DNA from: Flavobacterium sp. KACC 22761
GTDB lineage: Bacteria; Bacteroidota; Bacteroidia; Flavobacteriales; Flavobacteriaceae
NCBI RefSeq assembly: GCF_034058155.1
Contig: NZ_CP139148.1
Span: 3,968,001 to 4,032,000, forward strand
Length of the DNA: 64,000 bases
Direction: 5' to 3'
Shown: positions 25,373 through 35,417 of the stretch, one piece after another
How the letters are laid out: each line of letters begins with the position of its first letter
Position numbering within the stretch: position 1 is the first letter of the stretch
Translations under genes and position numbers: made by a program
Notes under the pieces: model-generated
What the model was told of the DNA's origin: nothing
The model's database searches: none
What the model saw: the letters and a program-made list of their open reading frames with translations, nothing else

Positions 25373-28300
25373 TTAATATCCAAATTTTCTTTTATGCTCT
25401 ATGTTTTTTTCTCTTGATTCTTTAGCTGATCGGACTGAATCTCGTGTGTTTAATATATTAATTATAGATTTATTTCCTACTGGAACTGTGGTATCAATAG
25501 GTTTTCCAGCAAAAGGAACAGAATTACTAACACCTACAGGATCTGGAGCTGTATAATGATATCTTTGACCTGTAAATGTTTCTGGTTCAGCAGGAGTTGT
25601 AGTAGTTTCAGGAGTAGATTGATTATTAGAATTACTGTACTTTAACTTTAGTCCTAATCCCATTGTTGTTGGATTTGAGATAAGGAACCCCGAAAATAAA
25701 TTCCCAAGCATTTTACCAAAATCAAACATGGTGTTAAAATCATGACCTGGAGCATCAATCGATCCGGAACCTCTATCGTTTCCTAAATTTCCACTACCTC
25801 CTGTAGCATCTCCTCCATTACCAAAAATTCTCAATCCATCACTAGAAGGACTACTATAATTATCCGATGCTGAAATACTTCCATCTGCATTATAATTAAG
25901 AGTATAATTTCCTGCATCATTAGAAACTTCTTCTGTATAGGTAGCTCCAACATATGAATCGCCGTCATTTAATTGAGTTGAAGCATTTTCTTTAGTAAGA
26001 TTAGGGTCAAATATCATATTTCCATTAGCATCAGTTTTCCAGTCATCTGCCATCATACCATCAGGATCAATAAAACGAATAGGATTGTTAAGCGCATACA
26101 CATATGGAGAGTAACGTCTTGATTTCTCCGCTAATGGGTCAACAGATATGAAGATTCCTAACTTTGGATCTTGGTATCTCGCACCAAAATAATAAAGTCC
26201 TGTTTCTCTATCTAATTCCTTAGAAGTAAACAAATAGGGAGTATTCCATTTCGCATTCTTCTCTTCCAAGAAAACTTCTCCGAAAGGTACATATTCTATA
26301 TGCTGAACAACTTCGCCGTCTAAGTTAGTGATATATGACGAACTACCCAAATGATCCGGGTGATAATAAAACTGTTGCAGTTCTGCGTTATCGTTTTTAG
26401 CAGATTTAGCGGTAGAACTGCTGGCACTTGCACTTTGAGATGGATTACAGCAGAAACCTAAACCATTAACATAATCATTATTATCAACGCCATAATAAGG
26501 AACTTCAAATGCATCGTAATTTGCTTTAGTAATTTCTAGCGCTTTTTTGTATTTAGCATCATAATTTACTTTTACGCCTGAAAATGATTCGCCCGCTTTC
26601 TCAACACGTCTTGGGTCAGCTCCGTAAGAATCAAAATCTCCCAATTTTGAAACTATTCTTTGGCTTCCAATATAGATGTGTTTCGTATATCTTCCGCCGT
26701 TCTGTGCGACTAAATAAGGATTTACATATAATGTGAAATCTGAAGTCGACGTTTTTCCTCCCGCAAATACAGAATTCACAAATATCCCTTGTCCTCCGCC
26801 TGAAAGCTTAGTTACACGCTCGCCTCCGGCGTCATAAGTATAATTGGAAACATATCCATTTATATCAATAGCTTGTAAACGATTTTCTTCATCCCATAAA
26901 AGTTTCTTTTCAAGCGCTTTTTCAGCAACTTTTCCATCAATTTTTACTTCCTCAGTATTCACGTAAATCATATTCCCATTTGCATCATAAACATATTTGT
27001 TGTTTTTCTGCTTGTCTACTTTAGGATCAGTATTTTTAGTTCTGTACTCAGTTTCGGTTACATTGTCAAGCTGGTGTTTGTTGGTACTATTGTAATTATA
27101 ATTCATCGTATAACCAGCCTTCAAAGCTCCGGTTTCTGTCACTTTGTTCTGCGTTACGTTTTGCGTTTTGCTCACAATATTGTGCAGATCGTCGTACTTC
27201 ATTTCCAGATTATAATTGGCTGTCTTTTGATCCGCTCCGGTGTAAACTCCATTCGCAGAAGTCAATTGATACAAATTGTCGTACGCATAATTATGCGCCA
27301 TCATACCGCCCATTTTGTTCGTTACGCCTGCGGCGCTATTAGTCACGTTCAATACATTGCTTACTTTATCATATTGGTACTTGTTGTTCATGAATGTTCT
27401 CGGCGTATTCGTTCCCTGATAGCCAGTTCCCGAGGCAACGGTCATGTTATCAAGCCTTCTTCTCAAGGGCTCATAATTGTATTTGGTTTCCGTTCCGTTG
27501 CAGTATTTCAGGTAACTTCTCTGCTCAAATTTGTCGTAGCCAATTTTGTTTACATAATTGTAGCTGTAGGCTTTTTGGCCTGCAACAGCCTGCAATAATC
27601 CGCCTGAATTATACGTATAACTTATCTTTTCCTGATCGGGATAAATCATTTCCTGTAAACGGTTCCAGCTGTCGTATTTCCAGCTTGTAACATACGTTGC
27701 CACGGCAGAATTAGGCACAATAACCGTTCTTCTTATGCTTTCGATCTCGCCCATAACGCCATACGAAAACTCCTGTGCGCCTGTGGCGTCTTCCATCAAA
27801 ATCAGCCTTCCTTTGCGGTTCTGGCTTTCGTTTTTGGTGCCAAAAACATAACGTACATCATTCTGGGGATTTTCAGGATAATGAATATTGGTCAGTCTGT
27901 TGTACTCGTATTCATAGGTTATCTTCTTGCTTTTGGCTTCCAGATTTGCTGTTTGTCTTTCCAATAAATTCCCTAAAGCATCAAACTTAAAGGTGCTTTT
28001 TCCGGCATCAGGCTGAATCAGCTCTATGCGTCTGTCGCCCATATCAAACGTGCTTTTGGTCTGCTGTCCCTGCGCATCGGTCACCAGAATATTTCTTCCT
28101 ATTCCATCATAAGCAAACTGCGTTGCAACGCTGTTGGCATCAAGAGTTTTCATGGTTAATCCTGAACCGTTGGCATAACTTGCATTTACATTATTCAATG
28201 CATCTGTAACTTCGGTTTTCAGTAAATCTCCTTCAATGGTGTAGGCCATTTTTGTGGCTGCACCATCCGGCAAAGTAGTCGTAATGGGTCTGTCCAGAAT

Positions 28301-31300
28301 ATCATAAGTCGTTTTGGTTGGTTCAACCAAATCATAACTGTCCAAAAATTTATTCCAGTCTCCAAGTACCGAAGTCTGTGGGTAATAGGCTTCTTTCACA
28401 CGCCCGAAAGCGTCAAATTTTGCACGTCCTGAAACTATCATCACATCGCTCTGCTGATCAGGCGTTTTATTATCGGTAATGGCTGCATCTTTCTTGACCT
28501 GAATGGCTCGTCCTATTCCGTCCACAAAAGTCACCGTTTCAATCGGGTCGTTCGGGTGCTGGGCGTCGAAATGTCTGGTTTTTGCATAAGCTGTTCGGGT
28601 TATCTTTCCATCGGCCACAATTGTTTTTGGGAAATATTCCATCTGAATGGTGTACAATTGTCCTGCAGCAGCTTCTTTCGGCCCCTGAATTCTCGTGATG
28701 CGGCCAAGTTCGTCCAGTTCTTTTAGTACTACATAACCATTAATATCTTCAGTTTCCTGAGGAATTCCGTAACGCGTGTCATATCTTCGGAAATAGCTTC
28801 TGTAATCAAAATTATCTGAGATTTCTTCTACATACATTTTGAGTTTATCATCGTAACGGTAATAAAAAGTCGGCATTTCCCCCTTATAATTCTGTGGAAG
28901 ATATTTTCGGGTTACATTTCCGTACGCATCATAGAAAAAACTTGTAGAAGCCCACTCGTCGTCATTTAGTTTTGCCCTATATTGCATTACTTGGTTATAA
29001 TCCATATCCATTTGGGCGTAAACATCCTTGACGACTTTTCCTCCTGTAGTAACCCTGTATATATACGGAACCCCGATGATATGCTTCGTTAAATTTGATT
29101 TATACATCAAATCTGTTGTGTAGCTTCCAGTGCTGTTGTCTTTAAAATTGTAGGTTCTCAGATTCCCAAACTCTCCTTTGCTTACATAATAGTCATAATT
29201 TACTTCGCTTAGCTGAAGCGGGTTTCTGCCGCCTTCATAAGCAAATGAAACTTCTTTTTTAACTGGGTTAAAACTTACGCCGCGGTCTGAACACATTTTA
29301 GTTACAGGCGTAAAATTATATTCGTCTCCTGATGCTTTTACCGAATATGTATAATAGTTCTGCGTGCTTTCTGTAAATTTTTCTCCAGCATTTGTCTGCG
29401 CATCTGTCCCTTCATTGCTCGCCAAAACAGAACTTACTAATTGTCCGGCATTGTAATAATCGGATACATCGTAGTTTTGGGTTAAAGTTCTGTACACTTT
29501 ATCGCCATTTTCTGTATCTATATTTTGAATTTTTACTTCGCCAAAACCTAAAAAGCTTCTTTCGTGACGTTCGTATTTTCCTTTCGCGTAGGCAAACTGC
29601 GTTTTCATATCAACACCATCGCTGGCAATTCCGTCTTTTATCACTACACTCTGCATAACCCATTTTCCTCCCGGATGATCATAAGTCGGCGTACTGCGGC
29701 TATAATCAACTATATATTCTCCACCAAATGGCGTGTGCACTGCTTTTAACTTATTAGTACGTGCAATAGTAGAGCGTTTTACCGTCATTTCGTCATCTTG
29801 TGTAGAGGTCAAATAATCTGGAAAACCATCGCCGTCAATATCCTGTAATTGGCTTTCTACACGGTTGCTTGAAAGTCCAGCACTTACTCCTGGATTTATG
29901 GCTAATTTGAAAGCTGGAGTTGCTGGAGTTGGCAATGGTATTCCGACTGTGAATGCCGTATTCAATGATTCTGCCGTAGAAGAAACTTGACCCAAAATTC
30001 CTAATCCGTTCCACGGCATTGGAGTACTAAAACGATCTCCTAAATTTAGGCGAACCAAATCATTTTTAAAGACCTGATCTACCAATCCATCACCATTGAC
30101 ATCTTGAAGGCTAAAATCATTCCAGGTAATGTTTTTATTAATTCCGTATCCAGCCGTAATTGAAGACGATCCAAAATCAACACCCATACCTAAACTCGGA
30201 AAAATCGATTCTCCTTTATTAATATCTTCAAGCCCATAATCTATAGGTTCTGTAAAACTGTAGCCTAAATTGAGTTGGACTTTTTTATTGCTTAAAATTT
30301 TATCTGGTAGCCCGTCTCCATTTACATCTGTCCACGTTTGAACTGTTGCCTCTTTATTGTAAGCAACTCCACCACTATAGGTTAAGGAATTAGAATCATT
30401 TTTGGCTTTGCCTAAAGCCGACTTAGCCGCATCTTTGTCATTATACCTTGCTACAGCTGCATCTAGTGGCGTATTTATATCGATTTTATCAATATTTGCT
30501 TTTGCGGATTTATAGTCTGCCTTGGCAGTTGCTACAGAAGATGAAAAGAAAGCTTGTCCTCCGTAAGAAACGGAATACGCTTCATTATTACTGGAATGTA
30601 AACCTGTAATTGGGATGTTTTCACCATCAAAGCCACCTTTGGCATTAGTCATCTGGATATTTCCTTTGGTGATAATATCAGGAAAACCATCTCCATTCAT
30701 ATCCTGAAAATCCATAATAACTTCTGAGCTCCCTGTTGCTGTATTGGCTGTGAATCCACTTAAACCAGTTTGTATAGCAACACTTTTAGATTTTGTTATC
30801 TTATTAACTCCAATCGCACCGGATGCTTCCGTACAATATCTATTATTCGTATTTAATTCTCCTGCAGTCAAACCGTCCAGAGGATTTGTTAAAACTACAT
30901 TATTCTCTCCCAAACGCGAACTTGACATTTCAGCACCTTTTATATAGGTCAAATTATTAGGTCCTGACCAATATTTTTTAGTAGTAACATCAGGAGTCAT
31001 CATTGTAAAGATCATTTTTCGGGGATCCATTTCTGCGCTCTCAGAATCCGGTAATACCAGTTTACTCTCATCAATTGGTTTGTTGTATCTTCCCTCCATT
31101 GCATTGTAAACAAACTGCCCCCAATGACGCAGCATGGAGCCAAATTTTTCTTCGCCTGCATTTTGAACAAATAAAGCAGCTACCAAGGGAGTTCCATTTA
31201 CTAATACCGTTGGTGTAGTCGCTACTGTTGCTGATAAAATCCCTAAAGCCGCAGGATCAGAAAGGGAGTACTCCAGCCAGATTTTATCTCCGGCTGTCGC

Positions 31301-34300
31301 TGTGATGGTTAACGGTGTCGCATCTGTAAGCTGCCCGTTCAGCATGGTGTAATTCTTTTTGCCTAATAAGATTCCGGTACTTGTTTTTGCAGAAAGTGTT
31401 AGTTTATAAGCTACACCATTTGTATTTGTCGCTACAAATGTTGGAACAATTTGGTTTGTACCCGTTGACGCGGCAGTAAACAATTGTCCTTCGATCAAAT
31501 GATAACCAAATATGCTATAATCCTTAAATGGTATGGTTTCATAATCTGATGTTCCTGTAATATTTACCTTATTGACTCCTGAACAATTTACATCTGAAGG
31601 AATGGGTGTAATCGCTGTGTAAGCTCCTGCCGGATAATGTGTTAATGTGGCATCCCATGTTATTTTATCCCAGGCAACATTGGTATCACTGGTAATATTT
31701 ACTTTTAATTCCTGATAATCAGTTGCAAGAGCAGGCAAAAGTGTTGCTGCTGTCAATGTGTTATTAAACGTTTCTGTAGGGGCAAATGTCTTGCACCAAA
31801 GTGTTTCAAAAGTACCTGAACTGTTTTTTCCTAAAAGGCTGACCTGAACAGCATCGCTGGTAACGGGTTTTGTAAAAACTCCTGTTACCTGAACTGCTCC
31901 AGCTTCATTTGCTTTTTGGAGTACAACATTAGCCGTGCTATTTTCTACGACAAAACCTTCACTTGCTTTATAGCTAAAGCGCTGCTGTCCATCAGGATTT
32001 GTAGGCAAGCCTGCTCGTGTTGCGTCGGTATAGGTAATAACCGGATTCCAATCGACCTGATCAAAAGCGCCATTGGCCAGATCGGTACGTCCGGATTGAA
32101 GCCTGAAATAAATTTTCTCTCCTTTCGCGACTGTTTGTGAAGCCAAGGAAAGATTTGCTGAAGGCGCTGATTTGGTTAACGCTTGTTGCGGAACAATTTG
32201 GACTCCACCTTTTTGAATACCTACAAAAACACCATCTGCCAAAGCATATTCTTCCTGATCATAATCTCCCGTAGGTGCTATAAGCGTAGCTGTACTTTCA
32301 ATTTTTATGGTTCCCGAAAAAGGAGCTTCCCACACACGCACCACATCCTGCAAAGGCGAATTAGCAATTGCCTCTGCTTGTTCGTCTGGATCTACCGCAG
32401 TAAAACTGCTGTCTATATTTCCGCCACCTTTTATGGGACTGGCAGTATCTGAACTTGAAGTAGTAAAAGTTGGAATAGGATTGCCATCAAGATTTACAAT
32501 GTGATTAAAATACACTACACCATCACGCACCAAATCAACTAATCCATCATTGTTTACATCCTGAAAATAGGCACTAGTTGTTGATTTGGTATTTTCATAG
32601 CTCGTCCCTAAAGTAACTACTGCATTGCCAAAACCAGGTTTTGTCTCGATGCCATAACTAGTTCCCGTTGATTTAGAAAATGCAATAGTTGAGATTCCGC
32701 GAACTTCTAAAGGATCTCCAAAAGTGCCATTTCCTAAATTTGGTCGATAATAAATGCGTCCTGATTCGTTAAAAACCTTATCAGGAAGTCCATCGCCGTT
32801 AATATCTACTAAAGCCAAAAGGCCTTTTGATTGCGAAGGAGAAAAAGAAAAACTTGCTCCAACTGTATTACTGGTAGAGTTTACACCTCCATCATACACA
32901 CCAAATCCGACATACAAAGAAAATCCTTCTGAAGTTGTCGTTCCTCCACTAATCGCTGAAATTTTATCATTAAAGTTTACACCATCTTTGGTAATATTTG
33001 TTTTTGTTATTATGCCCTTGCCAGTTATTTTATCATTTCCTGTATTCCAATTCTCGGTATTGTTAGTAAAAGGGACATATCCTTCTGAAGCTTTTACATC
33101 ATCGTAATAGTCAAAAACGTGCTCAAAAGCTTGATTTTGAGATCCGCTTTTATGTATAATTTTTTCCAGGAGTGTTTTTTTAAAGGCCCCGTCATTTTTT
33201 TTGTAAACAAAATCATAGAATCTAACAAAAGAACGCTGATGTTGTACCACAATATTTTCAAGCAGTTTTTGATTTGACGTTAAAAAACCATAACGGCCAC
33301 TGACGGTTTTTACTGTTTTTAATGTATTACTGTTAAAAGTAACAACGGAATGAGCTTCTTGACCGCTGTTTCCATATTCAATAGTTTTTAAATAAACGGC
33401 TTTTGCTTTTACATTTCCTTGTACAGTCTCATTTTCTGTCAAATAATTATACTTAATATAGTCTCCATGTAGTTCGGTAACCTTGGTTAAATACCATTCG
33501 GCAATGTTTCCGTTATCTGCCTGCAGCAGCTGTTTATACTGATAAACTACACCATTTTTATCGGTAATTTCCCAAACATAGTCTTTAGGACTAGATCCTG
33601 ATCGTATAATTTTATTAAAACTGCCTTCATTTCTCTGATAAAACTGAACCTCTCCTGATTTACGGGCAATTTTATCCCCACGGTGTGCTACTACTGGATT
33701 TTGATTGTCCATTTGAACCAACATTGTACCATTTAAACTATAGGTTTCAGTTTCTTCTGTTGTACTATACCTTGGAACTCCCCAACGCGTATCAACTGTA
33801 ATTTTTGGTATTTGTATGTCCCAGCCTTCGCCAAGCCAGCCACTGCCACCATCGCTATTGTAACTCACAGTTATGTTTGGTTGCATGCCATTTCGCGCCG
33901 GCGGCACTTCAATTGTATAACTTAAATTTGCAGAACCTTGTTGGTTTGCTGTTGGAGGTTGTATACTTTGTATTCCCGCTGTGGGGTCTGCGACTTTGAT
34001 GTCGTTCATCATTGTAGCTGCAAAACCTTGCGTATCGGGAGATTCCGGAGTTTTAATAACTCCATTTATCATATCTGTAAAATGCGTCGTTTTTGATATG
34101 ATGATTTGATTGGCCACATCAAGGCTATCACGTTCCAAAGCCTCCCAATGTCCAGTGTTTTTATCAAAAAAGAAGGTTCGAATATCTTCCTCTGTATATC
34201 CTGGAGGAAGCAATTCTTTGTTATAGCCCAATTTTATCAATGCACCTTCTGCAAAATGTTCGCCGTGAGGTAAAAAACGATACCCTCTACCTGTCGTTAA

Positions 34301-35350
34301 ATTGGTCATTGTAGGATCAAGTGCTGGTAAATCAAGCGATCTAAGAGGGGTTATACTCAAAGTTTTATTTTCTAGTAAGGCATTTTCGTTTACCTCAATA
34401 CTTGCAGCTCCAACAGAAAGCTGCATTTTTTGACCTTTTACAAAGGTTTTAGATTGTCCTGCAAAAACGTTAGTTAATTCTTCCTGATGCGTTGCGGCAA
34501 TAGGTTTAACAACAATACTTTGCTGTAAAATCTGTCCTCTTGTTGTAATAGTTACCGTAGCTTTCGGACTGGTACCTAATGGCAAAATAGTCTCAAAAAA
34601 ACCATTTTGATGTGTTATTTTTTTTCCTTCAATAGTAATTTGGCTTTCTGCGGCTAATCCATCCACAAAGCCACTTACATAAGCTTCGCCTTTACAACTT
34701 AGAGCTGTCAGGTTATCCAATCGAAGTGTTTTTGCTTTTCCTTTTTCAATTACAAAAGCCAGTTGGCGAACCTGATAACCATAAGCAGCATTTTCAGGCA
34801 ATGAAAATAATATCGTATTATCGCCTTGATGTAAACTTGTTGCTGCAATATATTGTTCCTGTTTACTCCACTGGTCGCTTTTTTCTACCCAGGTTCCGCC
34901 TGTTGCAAATTCATCGTTTACACTTATCGCTACTCCATGATAATCTGAAACTCCCTGTAGTTCATAAACTAACTTAACTCGATCGTCAGATTGTAATGGT
35001 TCTTTTAAATTAAAATGGAACAAATTATCAGCAGGATTGTCCAATAACCTGCCTGCGTAAACCCCAATAATCCCTCCGTTTTCTAATGCCGGAATTACGG
35101 TTTGGCCTGCTCTTGCTGTTTCATTTTTTTCGACTGTTTTTGAATCCCGATGCGACAAGGCCACATCTGAAACAGTTGCAGTATTGCTATAGTTTTTATT
35201 AGTTCCTACGATTTTAGAAACTTTATTAGAAACTGTTTCTCTACCCCATTTTACATTATAAGCAAAGGCACTTTGTCCAAAAATTAGGGTTGCCAATATA
35301 GTTGCTGTAATTCGGTGTATCGTTGATTTTAAATTTTCTTGCTTTTCCAT
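25373..35350 (-). CDS. Complete SpvB/TcB-like YD-repeat Rhs protein with C-terminal toxin-like tail
   Basis: 3325 residues, the only full-length member of the island. Order: Sec signal peptide (~1-29, ATLIFGQSAFA), an N-terminal region with beta-sandwich-like repeats (~60-300), an SpvB/TcB-type start (~470; SYTIEVPPARNGMQPNITVSYNSDGG... WLGEGWDI), FG-GAP/VCBS-like motifs (DINGDGLPDKV near 850; DVNGDGLPDKI near 1680; DVNGDGLVDQV; DIDGDGFPDYL), YD repeats from ~1955, and the Rhs core ending near 3095 (YSPYVYALNNPIRFIDPDGM). The remaining ~230 residues are the variable tail (WKTDANGNMIFDPN..., Gly/Ser-rich middle, NIEHKRKFGY end), of no recognised toxin family. The YD shell should encapsulate the tail. 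It is probably the expressed copy; it lies 67 bp after a T9SS-sorted surface protein gene. Confidence 0.92.
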   Translation of the reverse strand: MEKQENLKSTIHRITATILATLIFGQSAFAYNVKWGRETVSNKVSKIVGTNKNYSNTATVSDVALSHRDSKTVEKNETARAGQTVIPALENGGIIGVYAGRLLDNPADNLFHFNLKEPLQSDDRVKLVYELQGVSDYHGVAISVNDEFATGGTWVEKSDQWSKQEQYIAATSLHQGDNTILFSLPENAAYGYQVRQLAFVIEKGKAKTLRLDNLTALSCKGEAYVSGFVDGLAAESQITIEGKKITHQNGFFETILPLGTSPKATVTITTRGQILQQSIVVKPIAATHQEELTNVFAGQSKTFVKGQKMQLSVGAASIEVNENALLENKTLSITPLRSLDLPALDPTMTNLTTGRGYRFLPHGEHFAEGALIKLGYNKELLPPGYTEEDIRTFFFDKNTGHWEALERDSLDVANQIIISKTTHFTDMINGVIKTPESPDTQGFAATMMNDIKVADPTAGIQSIQPPTANQQGSANLSYTIEVPPARNGMQPNITVSYNSDGGSGWLGEGWDIQIPKITVDTRWGVPRYSTTEETETYSLNGTMLVQMDNQNPVVAHRGDKIARKSGEVQFYQRNEGSFNKIIRSGSSPKDYVWEITDKNGVVYQYKQLLQADNGNIAEWYLTKVTELHGDYIKYNYLTENETVQGNVKAKAVYLKTIEYGNSGQEAHSVVTFNSNTLKTVKTVSGRYGFLTSNQKLLENIVVQHQRSFVRFYDFVYKKNDGAFKKTLLEKIIHKSGSQNQAFEHVFDYYDDVKASEGYVPFTNNTENWNTGNDKITGKGIITKTNITKDGVNFNDKISAISGGTTTSEGFSLYVGFGVYDGGVNSTSNTVGASFSFSPSQSKGLLALVDINGDGLPDKVFNESGRIYYRPNLGNGTFGDPLEVRGISTIAFSKSTGTSYGIETKPGFGNAVVTLGTSYENTKSTTSAYFQDVNNDGLVDLVRDGVVYFNHIVNLDGNPIPTFTTSSSDTASPIKGGGNIDSSFTAVDPDEQAEAIANSPLQDVVRVWEAPFSGTIKIESTATLIAPTGDYDQEEYALADGVFVGIQKGGVQIVPQQALTKSAPSANLSLASQTVAKGEKIYFRLQSGRTDLANGAFDQVDWNPVITYTDATRAGLPTNPDGQQRFSYKASEGFVVENSTANVVLQKANEAGAVQVTGVFTKPVTSDAVQVSLLGKNSSGTFETLWCKTFAPTETFNNTLTAATLLPALATDYQELKVNITSDTNVAWDKITWDATLTHYPAGAYTAITPIPSDVNCSGVNKVNITGTSDYETIPFKDYSIFGYHLIEGQLFTAASTGTNQIVPTFVATNTNGVAYKLTLSAKTSTGILLGKKNYTMLNGQLTDATPLTITATAGDKIWLEYSLSDPAALGILSATVATTPTVLVNGTPLVAALFVQNAGEEKFGSMLRHWGQFVYNAMEGRYNKPIDESKLVLPDSESAEMDPRKMIFTMMTPDVTTKKYWSGPNNLTYIKGAEMSSSRLGENNVVLTNPLDGLTAGELNTNNRYCTEASGAIGVNKITKSKSVAIQTGLSGFTANTATGSSEVIMDFQDMNGDGFPDIITKGNIQMTNAKGGFDGENIPITGLHSSNNEAYSVSYGGQAFFSSSVATAKADYKSAKANIDKIDINTPLDAAVARYNDKDAAKSALGKAKNDSNSLTYSGGVAYNKEATVQTWTDVNGDGLPDKILSNKKVQLNLGYSFTEPIDYGLEDINKGESIFPSLGMGVDFGSSSITAGYGINKNITWNDFSLQDVNGDGLVDQVFKNDLVRLNLGDRFSTPMPWNGLGILGQVSSTAESLNTAFTVGIPLPTPATPAFKLAINPGVSAGLSSNRVESQLQDIDGDGFPDYLTSTQDDEMTVKRSTIARTNKLKAVHTPFGGEYIVDYSRSTPTYDHPGGKWVMQSVVIKDGIASDGVDMKTQFAYAKGKYERHERSFLGFGEVKIQNIDTENGDKVYRTLTQNYDVSDYYNAGQLVSSVLASNEGTDAQTNAGEKFTESTQNYYTYSVKASGDEYNFTPVTKMCSDRGVSFNPVKKEVSFAYEGGRNPLQLSEVNYDYYVSKGEFGNLRTYNFKDNSTGSYTTDLMYKSNLTKHIIGVPYIYRVTTGGKVVKDVYAQMDMDYNQVMQYRAKLNDDEWASTSFFYDAYGNVTRKYLPQNYKGEMPTFYYRYDDKLKMYVEEISDNFDYRSYFRRYDTRYGIPQETEDINGYVVLKELDELGRITRIQGPKEAAAGQLYTIQMEYFPKTIVADGKITRTAYAKTRHFDAQHPNDPIETVTFVDGIGRAIQVKKDAAITDNKTPDQQSDVMIVSGRAKFDAFGRVKEAYYPQTSVLGDWNKFLDSYDLVEPTKTTYDILDRPITTTLPDGAATKMAYTIEGDLLKTEVTDALNNVNASYANGSGLTMKTLDANSVATQFAYDGIGRNILVTDAQGQQTKSTFDMGDRRIELIQPDAGKSTFKFDALGNLLERQTANLEAKSKKITYEYEYNRLTNIHYPENPQNDVRYVFGTKNESQNRKGRLILMEDATGAQEFSYGVMGEIESIRRTVIVPNSAVATYVTSWKYDSWNRLQEMIYPDQEKISYTYNSGGLLQAVAGQKAYSYNYVNKIGYDKFEQRSYLKYCNGTETKYNYEPLRRRLDNMTVASGTGYQGTNTPRTFMNNKYQYDKVSNVLNVTNSAAGVTNKMGGMMAHNYAYDNLYQLTSANGVYTGADQKTANYNLEMKYDDLHNIVSKTQNVTQNKVTETGALKAGYTMNYNYNSTNKHQLDNVTETEYRTKNTDPKVDKQKNNKYVYDANGNMIYVNTEEVKIDGKVAEKALEKKLLWDEENRLQAIDINGYVSNYTYDAGGERVTKLSGGGQGIFVNSVFAGGKTSTSDFTLYVNPYLVAQNGGRYTKHIYIGSQRIVSKLGDFDSYGADPRRVEKAGESFSGVKVNYDAKYKKALEITKANYDAFEVPYYGVDNNDYVNGLGFCCNPSQSASASSSTAKSAKNDNAELQQFYYHPDHLGSSSYITNLDGEVVQHIEYVPFGEVFLEEKNAKWNTPYLFTSKELDRETGLYYFGARYQDPKLGIFISVDPLAEKSRRYSPYVYALNNPIRFIDPDGMMADDWKTDANGNMIFDPNLTKENASTQLNDGDSYVGATYTEEVSNDAGNYTLNYNADGSISASDNYSSPSSDGLRIFGNGGDATGGSGNLGNDRGSGSIDAPGHDFNTMFDFGKMLGNLFSGFLISNPTTMGLGLKLKYSNSNNQSTPETTTTPAEPETFTGQRYHYTAPDPVGVSNSVPFAGKPIDTTVPVGNKSIINILNTRDSVRSAKESREKNIEHKRKFGY

Positions 35351-35417
35351 AGTTTTCCTAAATTGGTAGATGGATTATTTTATTGAGTTTTAAAAGTCGT
35401 ACTGGAATACGTAACTT

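Noticed and set aside
25373..35350. Insecticidal Tc toxin complex
   Set aside because: The SpvB/FG-GAP/YD order is TcB/TcC-like, but no TcA-type gene is present, and the polymorphic tail with a cognate small gene fits Rhs-type competition better.
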